DNA from: JACRCT01 sp049841135
Lineage (GTDB): Bacteria; Myxococcota; Myxococcia; Myxococcales; UBA5297
NCBI GenBank assembly: GCA_049841135.1
Contig: JASGHK010000007.1
Span: 434,001 to 498,000, forward strand
Reading direction: 5' to 3'
DNA length: 64,000 nucleotides
A program made the translations under genes and the position numbers. Within the stretch, counting starts at the first letter, position 1; every line of letters starts with the position of its first letter. A model generated the notes under the pieces. That model had not been told where the DNA came from. It did not search any database and saw only the letters and a program-made list of their open reading frames with translations. This document shows positions 17,884 to 28,184 of the stretch, piece after piece.

Positions 17884-19018
17884 ATGCCGCCGCTCAAGGT
17901 CGCGCTGGTGGACGACTCGCCGACGATCCGCTCGCTGGTGACGAGCATGCTCCACCAGCTGGGCAGCACGCCCCTGGCCTACGCGAGCGCGGCGGAGTGC
18001 CAGCAGGCGCTCAAGCAGAGCCGGCCGGACCTCTTGCTCCTGGATCCGGTGCTCGACGCGGGACCGGCCTGTCTGTCGTTGAGCGAGCTCCGGGCCCAGC
18101 CCGAGCTCGCCCTGGTCCCGGTGCTGGTGACGACCACCCATCAGGCCGCCGAGGACGTGCGGGGCTGGGACCGCGCGGAAGCGGACGACCATCTCCCCAA
18201 GCCCATCAAGCTCGCGCAGCTCGGGGCCAAGCTCGAGGCAGTCGCCAGGGCCCCGGGCCGTCTGCGCTCGGACCGGCGCATCCGCGTGGTGGTGCTCGTG
18301 GACGGCGACGCGGCCCGCGTGGCGCCGGTGGTCGCCTCGCTCGACGCCGCCGGCTACGTGGTGCTCCACGCCGCCGACGCGCTGGAGACGCGGCGCGCGC
18401 TGCAGCAGACCGGGCGGGTGGACGCGGTGCTGGTGCGGGTCGCCGAGCCGCGCTTCGAGGCGGTGGAGGCGGTGCGGCTGGCCGCCGCGGAGTTCGGACG
18501 CAAGGTGCTCGCGGTCGCCGAGGAGGGGCTCTCGCCGCGCGTCCAGGACGAGCTGCAATCGCTGGGCGAGCATCCGGCTCACCGGGCCCGTCACCGGCGA
18601 GCAGCTCCTCCAGGGGTTGAACCAGATGGTGACGCGCCCGCTCTACCAGGGGCGACGGCACCTGCGCGTGCCGTACTTCGCGGCCGTGCGCTTCCGTGTG
18701 GCCGGCGCCGCGGAGTGGGACGGCGGCTACAGCACCGACCTGAGCGTCGGCGGGCTGCGGCTGCGAACGGTCAGCCCGCTCGAGCCGTCGTCGCCGGTGG
18801 AGCTGGCCCTCGAGATCGGCCCGTCTGGCCGGGGCACGAGCGGGACTCAGGTGCTGCAGGGGCTCGTGGTCTGGTCGCGTCCGTGGCTGGGGGTGCGGTC
18901 CATGTCCGGTCGCGCCGGGATGGGCATCGCCTTCGAGCGGCTGACGGCGGAGCAGGTCGGGCTGCTGGAGAGCGCCGTCGCCGCCGAGTCCGAGTCCAAA
19001 GAGGGGCCCGCCCGCTAG
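17884..19018 (+). CDS. Response regulator: receiver, degenerate receiver, PilZ; frameshifted
   Basis: About 378 residues when read across one frame break. The first receiver (residues 1-120) has VALVDDSP for the acidic pocket, LLLLDPVLD with the phosphoacceptor Asp, and LPKPIK with the conserved Lys. A second receiver-like domain (about 135-235, VVVLVDGDAARVAPVV) lacks a clear phospho-Asp. The C-terminal PilZ domain (RRHLRVPYFAAVRF...YSTDLSVGGLRLRT) has the c-di-GMP-binding RxxxR and DxSxxG signatures. The break is near 18568: GAGCATCCGG where GAGATCCGG would read LGEIRLTGP. Start ATG 17884 follows GAGGGGAGG. Likely links phosphorylation to c-di-GMP sensing. Confidence 0.78.
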
Positions 19019-19034
19019 CCTCATCCGGCGCGCG

Positions 19035-19235
19035 GTGGACGGCGCGCCGAGCGGATCAGCGGCCGTGGGGCGGTTCCCGTCGATCGAAGAGTTGCTCGCG
19101 CAGGTCGAGGCGCGCGGCCTGCGCCTGACCCGCCGGTGTGTTTCCACCCCAGGGTGGTGGGCGACCCCAGGGCGGGCCCCCCATTGCCTGGGGAGTCGGC
19201 TGGCATGGGCCATGCCCTTGCGGCTGGGCCTATGA
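19035..19235 (+). CDS. Possible small ORF overlapping the kinase start
   Basis: 66-codon frame beginning ATG 19035. The first 30 residues (GRFPSIEELLAQVEARGLRLT) look protein-like, but the rest (CVSTPGWWATPG) does not. Its TGA overlaps the kinase ATG (ATGA at 19232-19235), a coupling arrangement. A 7-bp inverted repeat (CCCCAGG/CCTGGGG) lies within it. I do not recognise it and it may be non-coding leader. Confidence 0.25.
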   Translation: MDGAPSGSAAVGRFPSIEELLAQVEARGLRLTRRCVSTPGWWATPGRAPHCLGSRLAWAMPLRLGL

Positions 19236-20176
19236 GCTCTTCGACCGCTCGGCGCTATCCCAACGAGCCACCGGTGGCCCAGGTCACCGGCGACCCGGGC
19301 GTGAGGTTCGCCCACTTCGAGGTGCACTCGCTCATCGGCCGCGGCGGCATGGCCGAGGTCTTCCGCGGGGTCGACCTCGAGGGGCCGCGGCGCGGCTGGC
19401 CGGTGGCCATCAAGCGGCTGCTCCCGGAGTTCGCGCGCGACGAGACGTACGTGCGCCACTTCCTGCGCGAGGCCGCGTTGTGCCAGACGCTCAGCCACCC
19501 GCACATCGTCACCCTCTACGAGAGCGGGACCTGGGAGGGCGTGCACTACATCGCCATGGAGCTCCTGGACGGGCGCGACCTGGCCCAGGTGCTGCGCCGG
19601 TGCGCCGAGCGCCACATCCTGCTGCCGGTGGACTTCGCGGTCTACCTGACGCGGGTGCTGCTCGAGGCGCTCGACGGGGCGCACGCGCGGGGCATCGTGC
19701 ACTGCGACGTGTCGCCGTCGAACCTGTTCATCTCGCGCACCGGCGAGATCAAGCTGGGCGACTTCGGCGTGGCCCGCACCGCCCTCGCCGGCGAGAGCAC
19801 CGCGTTGGTGGCGGGCAAGCCCTACTACGTCTCCCCGGAGGCGCTGGACGGCCGCGTCGATCTCCGGGCGGACCTGTGGGCGGCGTCGGTCACCCTCTAC
19901 GAGCTGCTGACCCTGGAGTGGCCGTTCACCGGAGCGTCGGTGGACGAGGTCCTGAAGAGCATCGTCTACGGACGCTACCGCGCAGCGCGCCGGGTCCGCC
20001 GCGACCTGCCGCGCGCCCTCTCGAAGCTCCTCGACCGCGCCCTCTCGCCCCGGCCCGACCGGCGCTTCGCGAGCGCGCGCGAGCTCTCCGAGGCGCTGCG
20101 GGCGCACCACGACGAGCTCGTCGGCACGCCGCTGGCCATCGCCGCCGTCGTCCGCGGCCTGTTCGGCCTGGCCTAG
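19232..20176 (+). CDS. Hanks-type Ser/Thr protein kinase
   Basis: 314-residue cytosolic eukaryotic-like kinase. Glycine loop LIGRGGMAEVF (about 35-44), VAIK with Lys-61, helix C Glu-80 (FLREAA), catalytic loop HCDVSPSN with Asp-159 and Asn-164, GDFGVAR (Asp-177) and SPEALDG. The HRD Arg is replaced by Cys, so it is a non-RD kinase. No sensor domain or transmembrane helix follows the kinase domain, which fills nearly the whole protein. Start ATG 19232 chosen; further upstream Met codons give implausible prefixes. It follows the receiver/PilZ protein on the same strand and may act in the same signalling. Confidence 0.88.
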   Translation: MSSSTARRYPNEPPVAQVTGDPGVRFAHFEVHSLIGRGGMAEVFRGVDLEGPRRGWPVAIKRLLPEFARDETYVRHFLREAALCQTLSHPHIVTLYESGTWEGVHYIAMELLDGRDLAQVLRRCAERHILLPVDFAVYLTRVLLEALDGAHARGIVHCDVSPSNLFISRTGEIKLGDFGVARTALAGESTALVAGKPYYVSPEALDGRVDLRADLWAASVTLYELLTLEWPFTGASVDEVLKSIVYGRYRAARRVRRDLPRALSKLLDRALSPRPDRRFASARELSEALRAHHDELVGTPLAIAAVVRGLFGLA

Positions 20177-20311
20177 GAGCGCAGCGCGTCGGCGACGCCA
20201 CCGCCGGCCCGGGCCGCGGCGCCATGCGGGGGAGCCGCAGCCGGCCATTCCCAAAAGGCGGCGGATTGGGGAACATCCGCTGGCTCGGCCGGAACCCCAA
20301 GGAGAATCCCC

Positions 20312-22560
20312 ATGACGCACCGCCCCGTGCTCGCCTCCACGCTCGCGCTGGCCCTCGTGGCCTGCAGCAACCCGCCGGTGACCAGCGTGCCCGACGCGGG
20401 CTCCTGCGTGGTGACCGCCACCTGCAAGGCCGCGGGCGCCCAGTGCGGCAGCATCGACGACGGCTGCGGCGGCCGGCTCGAGTGCGGCACCTGCGCCGCC
20501 CCGAACGTCTGCGGCGGCGGCGGCGAGCAGAACAAGTGCGGCTGCACCCCCGAGACCGACAAGGCCTTCTGCACGCGCCTGGGCAAGAGCTGCGACCAGG
20601 TCACCGACTTCGACAACTGCGAGAAGTCGCGCACGGTCCAGAGCTTCGCGGCACCTGCACCGGGGCCGACACCTGCGGCGGCGCCGGCGTCAAGAACGCC
20701 TGCGGCCACGGCGGCAACCCCTGCGACGCGGTCGTCTGCGGCGCCGGCGAGACCTGCGACCCCGCCGACGCACAGTGCAAGTGCACCACCGGCTCCTGCA
20801 CCGGCGGCAAGGTCTGCTCCGCCTCCAAGCGCTGCGTCGACCCCTCCGACCCCTGCGCCAACGCGGCCTGCAGCGGCGAGACGCCCAGCTGCGTGAACCA
20901 GGGCGGCACCGCGGTCTGCCAGTGCAGCGCCACCTCCTGCGGCTCGGCGAAGTCCTGCGTGGGCGGTGTCTGCGTGGTGCTGGACAAGTGCGCCGGCGTC
21001 ACCTGCAGCCAGGGCGAGAGCTGCGACTCCGCCGACGGGCTGTGCAAGTGCTCGTCCGGCTCGTGCCCGGACCCCAAGGTCTGCGGCGCCTCGCTGCGCT
21101 GCGTCGACTCGACCGATCCCTGCGCCGCCAAGGCCTGCACCTCCCCGACCCCGGTGTGCGTCGACCAGTCCGGCCAGGCCGTCTGCCAGTGCAGCGCCAA
21201 CTCCTGCCCGGCCGGCAGCAACTGCGTCGCCGGAGCCTGCGTGCAGGACAAGTGCTACCTCGTCGCCTGCAACCAGGGTGAGACGTGCAACGCGGCCAAC
21301 GGTGCCTGCGAGTGCACCGCCGGCTCGTGCCCCACCGGCAAGACCTGCAACGCCGCCAAGCGCTGCGTCGCCCAGCCGACGGAGGTCTGCGACAACGGGA
21401 CCGACGACGACGGGGACGGCAAGGTCGATTGCTCCGACTCCGACTGCATCAACCACCTCGGGTGCGACCCGGCCGAGATCTGCGACGACATGATCGACAA
21501 CAACCTCGACGGGATGACCGACTGCGCCGACCCCGACTGCTTCGCCTCGCCGCGGTGCTCGGCCGAGGTCTGCGACGACGGCAAGGACAACGACGCCAAC
21601 GGGAAGACCGACTGTGACGACCCCGCCTGCCTGACCAGCCCAACCTGCGCCACCAAGGTGGAGACCAACTGCAGCAACGGCGCCGACGACGACCTGGACA
21701 GCTGGACCGACTGCGCCGACCCGGACTGCAAGACGAGCCCCGCCTGCCTGGAGACGGACTGCGGCAACGGCGTCGACGACGAGGGCGACGGCAACATCGA
21801 CTGCGCCGACTCCGACTGCGAGGCCAAGAGCTGCGGGACGGGTTGCGCGTGCAAGCAGGGCTACCCGAGCGAGACCCTCTGCGACGACAAGGTCGACAAC
21901 GACGGCACGGGCAACACCGACTGCGCCGACCCGGACTGCAATCAGGACTCGGCCTGCGCGGGCAAGGTGGAGCTGGCCTGCGCCGACAAGGTCGACAACG
22001 ACGCCGACGGCAAGACCGACTGCGCCGACCCGAACTGCGCGCCGGACCCCATCTGCGTCGAGGGCAACTGCGGCGACGGCGTGGACAACGACGGCGACAC
22101 CTACGTGGACTGCAACGACGCCGACTGCAGCACCGACCCGGCGTGCATGGTCAACTGCGCGGCGGCCCCGCTCTGCTCCTCGGTGGACTGCTGCCCCCTG
22201 CTCAGCGTGCCGATCCCCGACGGCTGCGGGCCGGGCTGCGTCTGCACCTCCAAGGTCCTCTTCTGCGGCGTGAAGGAGACCCACTGCGCCGACGGCCTCG
22301 ACAACGACAACGACGGCAAGGTCGACTGCTTCGACGACGACTGCATCGCCAGCCCGGCCTGTGAGGTCAACTGCGGCGACTCGGTGGACAACGACAAGGA
22401 CAGCCTCACCGACTGCGCCGACGCCGACTGCGAGAGCGTGGCGCCCTGCTGCTCGGGGGTCGGCGCCTCCTGCGGCTTGGGCCAGAAGGAGTGCTGTGCC
22501 GGGCTGACCTGCGACTACTCCCAAATCTGGGCGGGCTACTGCGTGGTCCCGGCTCCCTGA
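20312..22560 (+). CDS. Lipoprotein with Cys repeats and ten Asp/Cys repeats, frameshifted
   Basis: About 750-residue lipoprotein (lipobox LALVAC near residue 15). Three N-terminal repeats of about 80 residues follow the pattern C..V.C..GE.CD....C.C..GSC..GK.C. The C-terminal two fifths hold ten tandem repeats of about 27-30 residues, pattern C.DGVDND.DG..DC.DPDC, whose Asp-rich loops resemble calcium-binding thrombospondin-3 or DxDxDG repeats. This implies a cell-surface, calcium-stabilised protein. One frame break near 20650 (CEKSRTVQS continues as GTCTGADTC). AAGGAG lies ahead of ATG 20312. No enzymatic domain. A strong hairpin follows the stop. Confidence 0.72.
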
Positions 22561-22573
22561 GCCGGCGGGCGAC

Positions 22574-22616
22574 GGGGCGAGCGGAGGGCGGCGAAGCCAG
22601 CCGCCGTGCTCGCCCC
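22574..22616. terminator. Strong hairpin after the repeat lipoprotein
   Basis: GGGGCGAGC at 22574-22582 pairs perfectly with GCTCGCCCC at 22608-22616. Inside, GGCGGC pairs with GCCGCC, giving a long two-part stem directly after the stop at 22560. There is no long T-run, so it is a terminator by position and stability only. Confidence 0.5.
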
Positions 22617-22745
22617 TCCCCGGCTGGCCGGCTTCAAAGCGCGGCGGGGTCGGCCAGCCGTGGCTGGCTTCGGTGGTGCTAAGTTGAGGACCCACCGCGG
22701 GCGCGCCCTTCCCCCACACGGGCGCCGCACGCCGTGAGAGACGGC

Positions 22746-25435
22746 ATGGTCCTCGACATCCGCACAGTCATCGTCGGCCTCCTCGGCACGGCCGTGTCGA
22801 CCCTGGTCATGCTGTCGTCGCTCTACTTCCGGGCGGGCAAGCGCTTCGGCGGCATCGGCCTGTGGCTCGCCAACTACGCCCTGCTCTTCACCGGCGTGGT
22901 GCTGCTCGTCCTGCGCGGGGTCGTGCCGGACGTGGTGTCGATGGTGGTCGCCGACCTCCTGATCCTCGGCGGCTGCGTGCTGGGGTACGAGGGGCTGCGG
23001 CGCTTCGTCGGATTCCGCCCGGTCCATTGGCGCAACGTCGTCCTGCTGGGGATCTTCACGGTGATCCAGCTCTGGTTCGCGGTCGGCGAGCCGAGCCTCG
23101 CCGCGCGCAACGTCAACTTCGCGTGGGCGATGGTGGCGCTCTTCACCCACTGCCTCTGGGCGCTGTGGCGGGAGCACGGCGAGGTGCCGCTGAGCATCAC
23201 CTTCCGCACCGGGCTGGTCTACCTGCTGCTGGCCCTGGTGAGCGCTGCCCGGCTGGTCGAGGCGGCCGTCGCCGGCCCCGTCGGGGACGACTACTTCCAG
23301 TCCGGCATGTTCGAGACCGTGGTGCTGCTGGCCTACCAGGCGCTCTTCCTGCTGCTGGCCTACTCGTTCTCGATGATGGTGATGCGGCGCCTGGTCTCCG
23401 ACGTGGAGGTGCAGGAGGAGAAGTACTTCAAGGCCTTCCGCTCGGCGCCCTACGCCATGTGCGTGACGCAGATCGCCTCCGGCAAGGTGGTGGAGGCCAA
23501 CGACGGCTTCCTCGCGCTGCTGGGGACGACCCGGGAGGCCGCGCTGGCCGAGCCGGCGGCGGCCAAGCGGCTGTGGGCGCGGCCCGAGGATCGCGACGAG
23601 GCGATGAAGGAGCTGGCGGAGCGCGGCCGGGTCTCCGGGCGCGAGCAGCAGTTCAGGGGCAAGGGCGGCGAGCTCATCCTCGGGCGCTTCGCGATCGAGC
23701 AGGTGCACCTGGGGGGCGTGGCCCACGCGCTGGTCACCATCGAGGACGTGACCAAGTCCCGCCGCGACGAGGCCGAGGTGAAGGAGGCGCACGACCGGCT
23801 CCGGTCGATCCTCGACGCGGCGCCCACGCCCATCTTCATGGTGAACGCCGAGGAGTGCGTGGTGCTCTCCAACGCCGCGGCCGCCCGGCTCTTCCACGCC
23901 GAGGCGCAGGGGCGCCGCTGCGGGTACCTCGTGGGCTGCGTCCACCGCGAGGAGGGACCCGCGGGCTGCGGCAGCAGCGACTCCTGCAGCGGGTGCGTCC
24001 TGACGCGGACGGTGCGCGCGGGGCTCAGCGGCAGCAGCGTGCGCGACCTGGAGGTCGAGCTCGAGCCTGCGGGGAGGCCGGCCCGCACCGCCGCACCCTC
24101 CTGTGCAACGTCGCGCCGGTGCGGCTGTCGGGGGAGCGGGGCGCCATCCTGGCCGTCCACGACCTGACCGACCTGCGCCGCGTGCAGCGCGAGCGCGAGC
24201 AGCTGCAGGCGAGCCTGGCGCAGCAGGACCGCCTGGCGAGCATGGGCATGCTGGCGGCGGGCATCGCCCACGAGCTCAACAACCCGCTCTCCTACGTGAT
24301 GTACGGCCTCGAGAGCCTGCAGGAGGACCTGCCGCCGGTGGTGCGCTCGGCGCGGCGCTGCGCCCAGGTGCTGGTGGAAGAGCTCGGCCCGGAGGAGGCC
24401 GCCAAGGTCATCGGGCCCGCGCAGGAGGTGATGGCCCCCGCCGCGCTGGACGACCTGCTGGCGCGCCTGGAGGAGGCCTCCGGCGGGGTCATGCGCATCC
24501 GCGCCATCATCCGGGGCCTGGGGACCTTCTCGCGCGTCGAGCGCGCCGAGGCCGAGGCGGTGGACCTGGTGGACCTGCTCGAGCACGCCCTCTCGGTGGC
24601 CCACAACGAGATCAAGTACCGCGCCGCGGTGGTCAAGGACCTCGCGCCCGTCCCCAAGATTTGGGCGAGCGAGGGCAAGGTCGCGCAGGTCTTCCTGACC
24701 CTCCTGGTCCACGCCGCGCACTCCATCGACGAGGGGCACGCCAAGGAGAACGAGGTCCGCGTGCGCACCTGGTCCGAGGAGGGCCGGGTCTGCGTCGAGG
24801 TCTCGGACACCGGCCGGGGCATTGCGCCCGACCAGCTCGACCGGGTCTTCGACCCGTTCTCCACCGCCAAGGGCCCCGGGGTCGGCTCCGGGCTCGGCCT
24901 CTCCATCAGCCGGCAAATCGTCACCGAAGCCGGCGGGACCATCGAGGTGAAGAGCGGTCCGGGGACGGGGACCTCCTTCCTGGTGCGGCTGCCGGTGATG
25001 GAGGCGCAGCGGCCGGTGGGGGCGCCTTTGCCCGCCCAGCCCGGCCCCGAGCCGCGCCAGCGGGTGCTGGTCGTCGACGACGAGCCGGCCATACGCACGA
25101 TGCTGGTGCGGATGCTCTCGCGCAAGCACGAGGTGGTGGCCGTCTCCAGCGGCGTCGAGGCGATGGGCCTGCTCTCGGCAGGGCAGCGCTTCGAGGTGGT
25201 GCTGTGCGACCTGATGATGCCGGAGATGTCCGGGATGGAGCTGCACGAGAAGGTGGCGCAGACGGACCCGGTCCTGGCGCGGAGGTTCGTCTTCGTCAGC
25301 GCCGGCGCCTTCAGCCCGGGGGCGGCGGACTACGTCAGCCGCGCCGGCGTCCAGCGCCTGGACAAGCCCTTCGACGCCGACCAGCTCCGCGCGGTGATCG
25401 ACCGCTTGCTGGGCGAGGCCCGTGCCGCAGGCTGA
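22746..25435 (+). CDS. Hybrid sensor kinase: 7TM, PAS, HK, receiver; frameshifted
   Basis: About 896-residue membrane hybrid histidine kinase. Seven hydrophobic segments span about 1-220, followed by two PAS-like regions (FKAFRSAPYAMCVTQIASG and LRSILDAAPTPIFMVNAEE, the second with a Cys cluster). HisKA has the phospho-His in GIAHELNNPLS (codon 24269-24271). HATPase has DTGRGIAPDQL and GSGLGLSIS. The C-terminal receiver has VLVVDDEP, VVLCDLMMPEMSG and DKPFD. The N box reads FLTLLVHAAHSI instead of the usual FLNLLVNAAxAI, so both Asn positions are changed (see findings). The frame shifts near 24080 (net one base missing). Start ATG 22746; GTG 22734 is possible. Confidence 0.8.
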
Positions 25436-25537
25436 GCGGCCGGGGCGATCGCCGCCCGCTCCCGGCCCGGTGGGCCGAGTGGGGGCCGCACGTGGGAATT
25501 CCTCGAGAGACCGGATCGCTAGAATGAGCGCATCGCC

Positions 25538-28000
25538 ATGACCTCGACGACCCCTTCCGAGCCGCGACCGCACGACATGCAGCTCGTCGCCGAGCTCGCC
25601 TCGCGGTGGCTGGCGGCCGCGGCCGAAGACGAGATCTACCAAGGGCTCGCCGAGGGGCTGCGGCAGGTGGTGGGCGACGAGGCGATCATCGTCGTCAGCG
25701 CCTACGACCCCAACGAGCAGCTGCACCGGCCGCGGGCGCTCCTGGGGTTCGGCAGCCTGCTCCCCGAGGTGGCCCGCCTGGTGGGCTCCGACCCGGGCGC
25801 GCTCGCCGGCGACTATCCCGCCAGCCTGCGCGAGGCGATGGCCTCGGGGGTCCTGACCCGGGTCGAGGGCGGGGTGCTGGCGCTGCTGCAGGGCGTCCTG
25901 CCCGAGGCCGTCATCCGCCAGGGCGAGAAGCTGCTGGGGGTGAGCGCGGCCTACGTGGTGGGCTTCGCCAAGGGCAGCTTCCGGGGCGGGGTGAGCATCC
26001 TGACGCGGCGCGAGGGGATGGAGCTGCGCCGGGACACCATCGAGGCCCTGGCGCGCATCGCCGCGGTGTCGGTGGAGAACCGGCGGACCGAGGCGCGGCT
26101 GCGCACCATGGCGCAGGTGGTGGAGATGGCCCCCAGCGCCATCACCGTCCACGACCTCCAGGGCCGGTTCCTCTTCGCCAACCAGCGGACCTACGAGCTC
26201 CACGGCTACGAGCCCCAGGCGTTCCAGGCGCTCTCGCTCTTCGACCTCGCGGCCCCTCACGAGGCTCCGCGGGCGACGGAGGTGCTGCGGACCATCCAGG
26301 AGAAGGGCGAGGCGACCTTCGAGGTCCAGCACCGGCGCAAGGACGGCTCGACCGTCCCGCTGCACGTCCTGGCCCGCAAGGTGGAGTGGCAGGGCCAGCC
26401 GGCGCTCCTGAGGGTGGCCAGCGACGTCAGCGCCAGCCAGGCGGCCGAGGCGGCGCTGGAGGCCGGCGAGCAGCGCTACCGCTCGGTGGTGGACAACATC
26501 GGCGAGGGGTTGGGCCTGGTCGACCTCGAGGAGCGCTTCGTCTGGGCCAACCGCGCCGCCGACGAGATCTTCGGGGTCGCGGAGGGCGGCCTGGTCGGCC
26601 GCAGCCTGAGCGAGTTCGTCGACGGCGAGACCTTCGAGAGGATGCAGGAGCTGACCCGCTCCCGGCCCGCGGGCGAGCGGACCTCGTACCCCTTCGAGCT
26701 GCGCCGCCCCGACGGCGGCCTGCTCACGGTCACCGTCACCACCAGCACGCAGTACGATGCTCAAGGCCGGCCGGTCGCCACCTACGGCATCTTCCGCGAC
26801 ATCACCGAGCGCCGGCGGGCCGAGGAGGAGCGCGTGCGGCTGGAGGGCCAGCTCCAGCAAGCCCAGAAGATGGAGTCGGTGGGCCGGCTGGCCGGCGGCG
26901 TGGCCCACGACTTCAACAACATGCTGGGCGTCATCCTCGCGCACGCCGACGTGGCCATCGAGGAGGTGGACCCCGACAGCCACGTGCACCGCGACCTGCA
27001 GGAGATCCGCAAGGCGGCGCTGCGCTCGGCGAGCCTGACGCGGCAGCTGCTGGCCTTCGCCCGCCGGCAGACCGTCTCGCCGCGCGTGCTGGACCTGAAC
27101 CAGACCATCGGCGACATGCTCAAGATGCTGCAGCGTCTCATCGGCGAGGACATCGCGCTGCGCTGGGCGCCCGGCGCCGGGGTGTGGCCGGTGAAGGTCG
27201 ACCCCTCGCAGATCGACCAGATCCTCGCCAACCTGTGCGTCAACTCGCGCGACGCCATCACCGGCGTCGGCAAGCTGACCATCGAGACCGCCAACCGCTC
27301 CCTGGAGGAGGCCGCCTGTGCTTCGCACCCGGGGGCCGCGCCGGGCGACTACGTGTGCCTGGCCGTCAGCGACGACGGCTGCGGCATGGACAAGCAGACG
27401 CTGGCCCACCTCTTCGAGCCGTTCTTCACCACCAAGGGCATGGGCAAGGGCACGGGGCTGGGGCTCGCGACGGTCTACGGCATCGTCAAGCAGAACCGCG
27501 GGTTCATCGAGGCCTTCAGCGAGCCAGGCAAGGGCACCACCTTCTCGGTCTACCTCCCGAGGCACGCCGGCGACGCCCGGCGCGTCTCGCCCGAGGGCGA
27601 TGCGGGTGCGGTCACCGGCGGGCCGGAGACCATCCTGCTGGTCGAGGACGAGCCCGCCATCCTCTACGCGGTCAAGAGGATGCTGGAGCGGCTGGGCTAC
27701 GCAGTGCTCGCGGCGAGCAGCGCGGCCCAAGCGCTGCGGCTCTCCCGCGAGCACGACAAGGCCATCGACCTCTTGATGACCGACGTGGTCATGCCGGAGA
27801 TGAACGGCCGCGAGCTGGCGCGCAGCCTGACGCCCCACCGCCCGGAGATCCGCCTGCTGTTCATGTCCGGCTACACCGCCGACGTCATCGCCAACCACGG
27901 CGTGCTCGACGAGGGCGTGCACTTCATCCAGAAGCCCTTCTCCGCCGCGGACCTGGCCTCCAAGGTCCGGGCCGTTCTCGCCGAACGCCCGGGCAGCTGA
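25538..28000 (+). CDS. Cytosolic hybrid sensor kinase: GAF, PAS, PAS, HK, receiver
   Basis: 820-residue soluble hybrid kinase. GAF-like domain (about 13-190), two PAS domains (about 195-310, AITVHDLQGRFLFANQRTY; 320-440, GLGLVDLEERFVWANRAA), HisKA with phospho-His 457 (GGVAHDFNNML), HATPase with N box LANLCVNSRDAI, DDGCGMDKQ and GTGLGLAT, and a C-terminal receiver with phosphoacceptor Asp-749 (LLMTDVVMPEMNG) and QKPF. All essential residues are present, unlike the preceding kinase. The 100-bp gap suggests cotranscription. The ligand sensed is unknown. A hairpin overlaps the stop codon. Confidence 0.88.
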   Translation: MTSTTPSEPRPHDMQLVAELASRWLAAAAEDEIYQGLAEGLRQVVGDEAIIVVSAYDPNEQLHRPRALLGFGSLLPEVARLVGSDPGALAGDYPASLREAMASGVLTRVEGGVLALLQGVLPEAVIRQGEKLLGVSAAYVVGFAKGSFRGGVSILTRREGMELRRDTIEALARIAAVSVENRRTEARLRTMAQVVEMAPSAITVHDLQGRFLFANQRTYELHGYEPQAFQALSLFDLAAPHEAPRATEVLRTIQEKGEATFEVQHRRKDGSTVPLHVLARKVEWQGQPALLRVASDVSASQAAEAALEAGEQRYRSVVDNIGEGLGLVDLEERFVWANRAADEIFGVAEGGLVGRSLSEFVDGETFERMQELTRSRPAGERTSYPFELRRPDGGLLTVTVTTSTQYDAQGRPVATYGIFRDITERRRAEEERVRLEGQLQQAQKMESVGRLAGGVAHDFNNMLGVILAHADVAIEEVDPDSHVHRDLQEIRKAALRSASLTRQLLAFARRQTVSPRVLDLNQTIGDMLKMLQRLIGEDIALRWAPGAGVWPVKVDPSQIDQILANLCVNSRDAITGVGKLTIETANRSLEEAACASHPGAAPGDYVCLAVSDDGCGMDKQTLAHLFEPFFTTKGMGKGTGLGLATVYGIVKQNRGFIEAFSEPGKGTTFSVYLPRHAGDARRVSPEGDAGAVTGGPETILLVEDEPAILYAVKRMLERLGYAVLAASSAAQALRLSREHDKAIDLLMTDVVMPEMNGRELARSLTPHRPEIRLLFMSGYTADVIANHGVLDEGVHFIQKPFSAADLASKVRAVLAERPGS

Positions 28001-28017
28001 CGGCGCAGAGCCGTCAG
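27997..28017. terminator. Hairpin overlapping the sensor-kinase stop
   Basis: CTGACGGC at 27997-28004 pairs perfectly with GCCGTCAG at 28010-28017 over a 5-base loop. It includes the TGA stop (27998-28000) and is followed by TATTGACGGCTGACGG, repeating the arm sequence. A plausible end of the kinase transcript, though the downstream T content is low. Confidence 0.42.
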
Positions 28018-28184
28018 TATTGACGGCTGACGGGGCCTGAGGACGCCGCCAGAGCGCTGGAGAATCAAGCGTTTGCCGGTGAGCGCAGGCGGGCACGTCG
28101 CCTGCAGTGTCCAGCGGCCGGGACTCTGGCTGGCCGTCCAGCACGGTGCGCCAGCCGCGGCAAACCCTCGAGAGGTCGAAACGG

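Noticed and set aside
18560..18620. Programmed ribosomal frameshift in the REC-PilZ gene
   Set aside because: No slippery heptamer or downstream pseudoknot is seen, and similar breaks occur in many unrelated genes, so indel error is more likely.
25606..28023. Second long plus-strand open frame overlapping the cytosolic hybrid kinase
   Set aside because: Its translation is Arg/Gly/Ala-rich with no domains, while the frame at 25538-28000 shows complete HisKA, HATPase and receiver motifs.
23450..28144. Very long minus-strand open frame of over 1500 codons opposite the sensor kinases
   Set aside because: It mirrors two well-supported kinase genes on the plus strand. GC-rich third positions make the complement open; its translation (LLVEVH-, RRRAG-rich) has no family motif.
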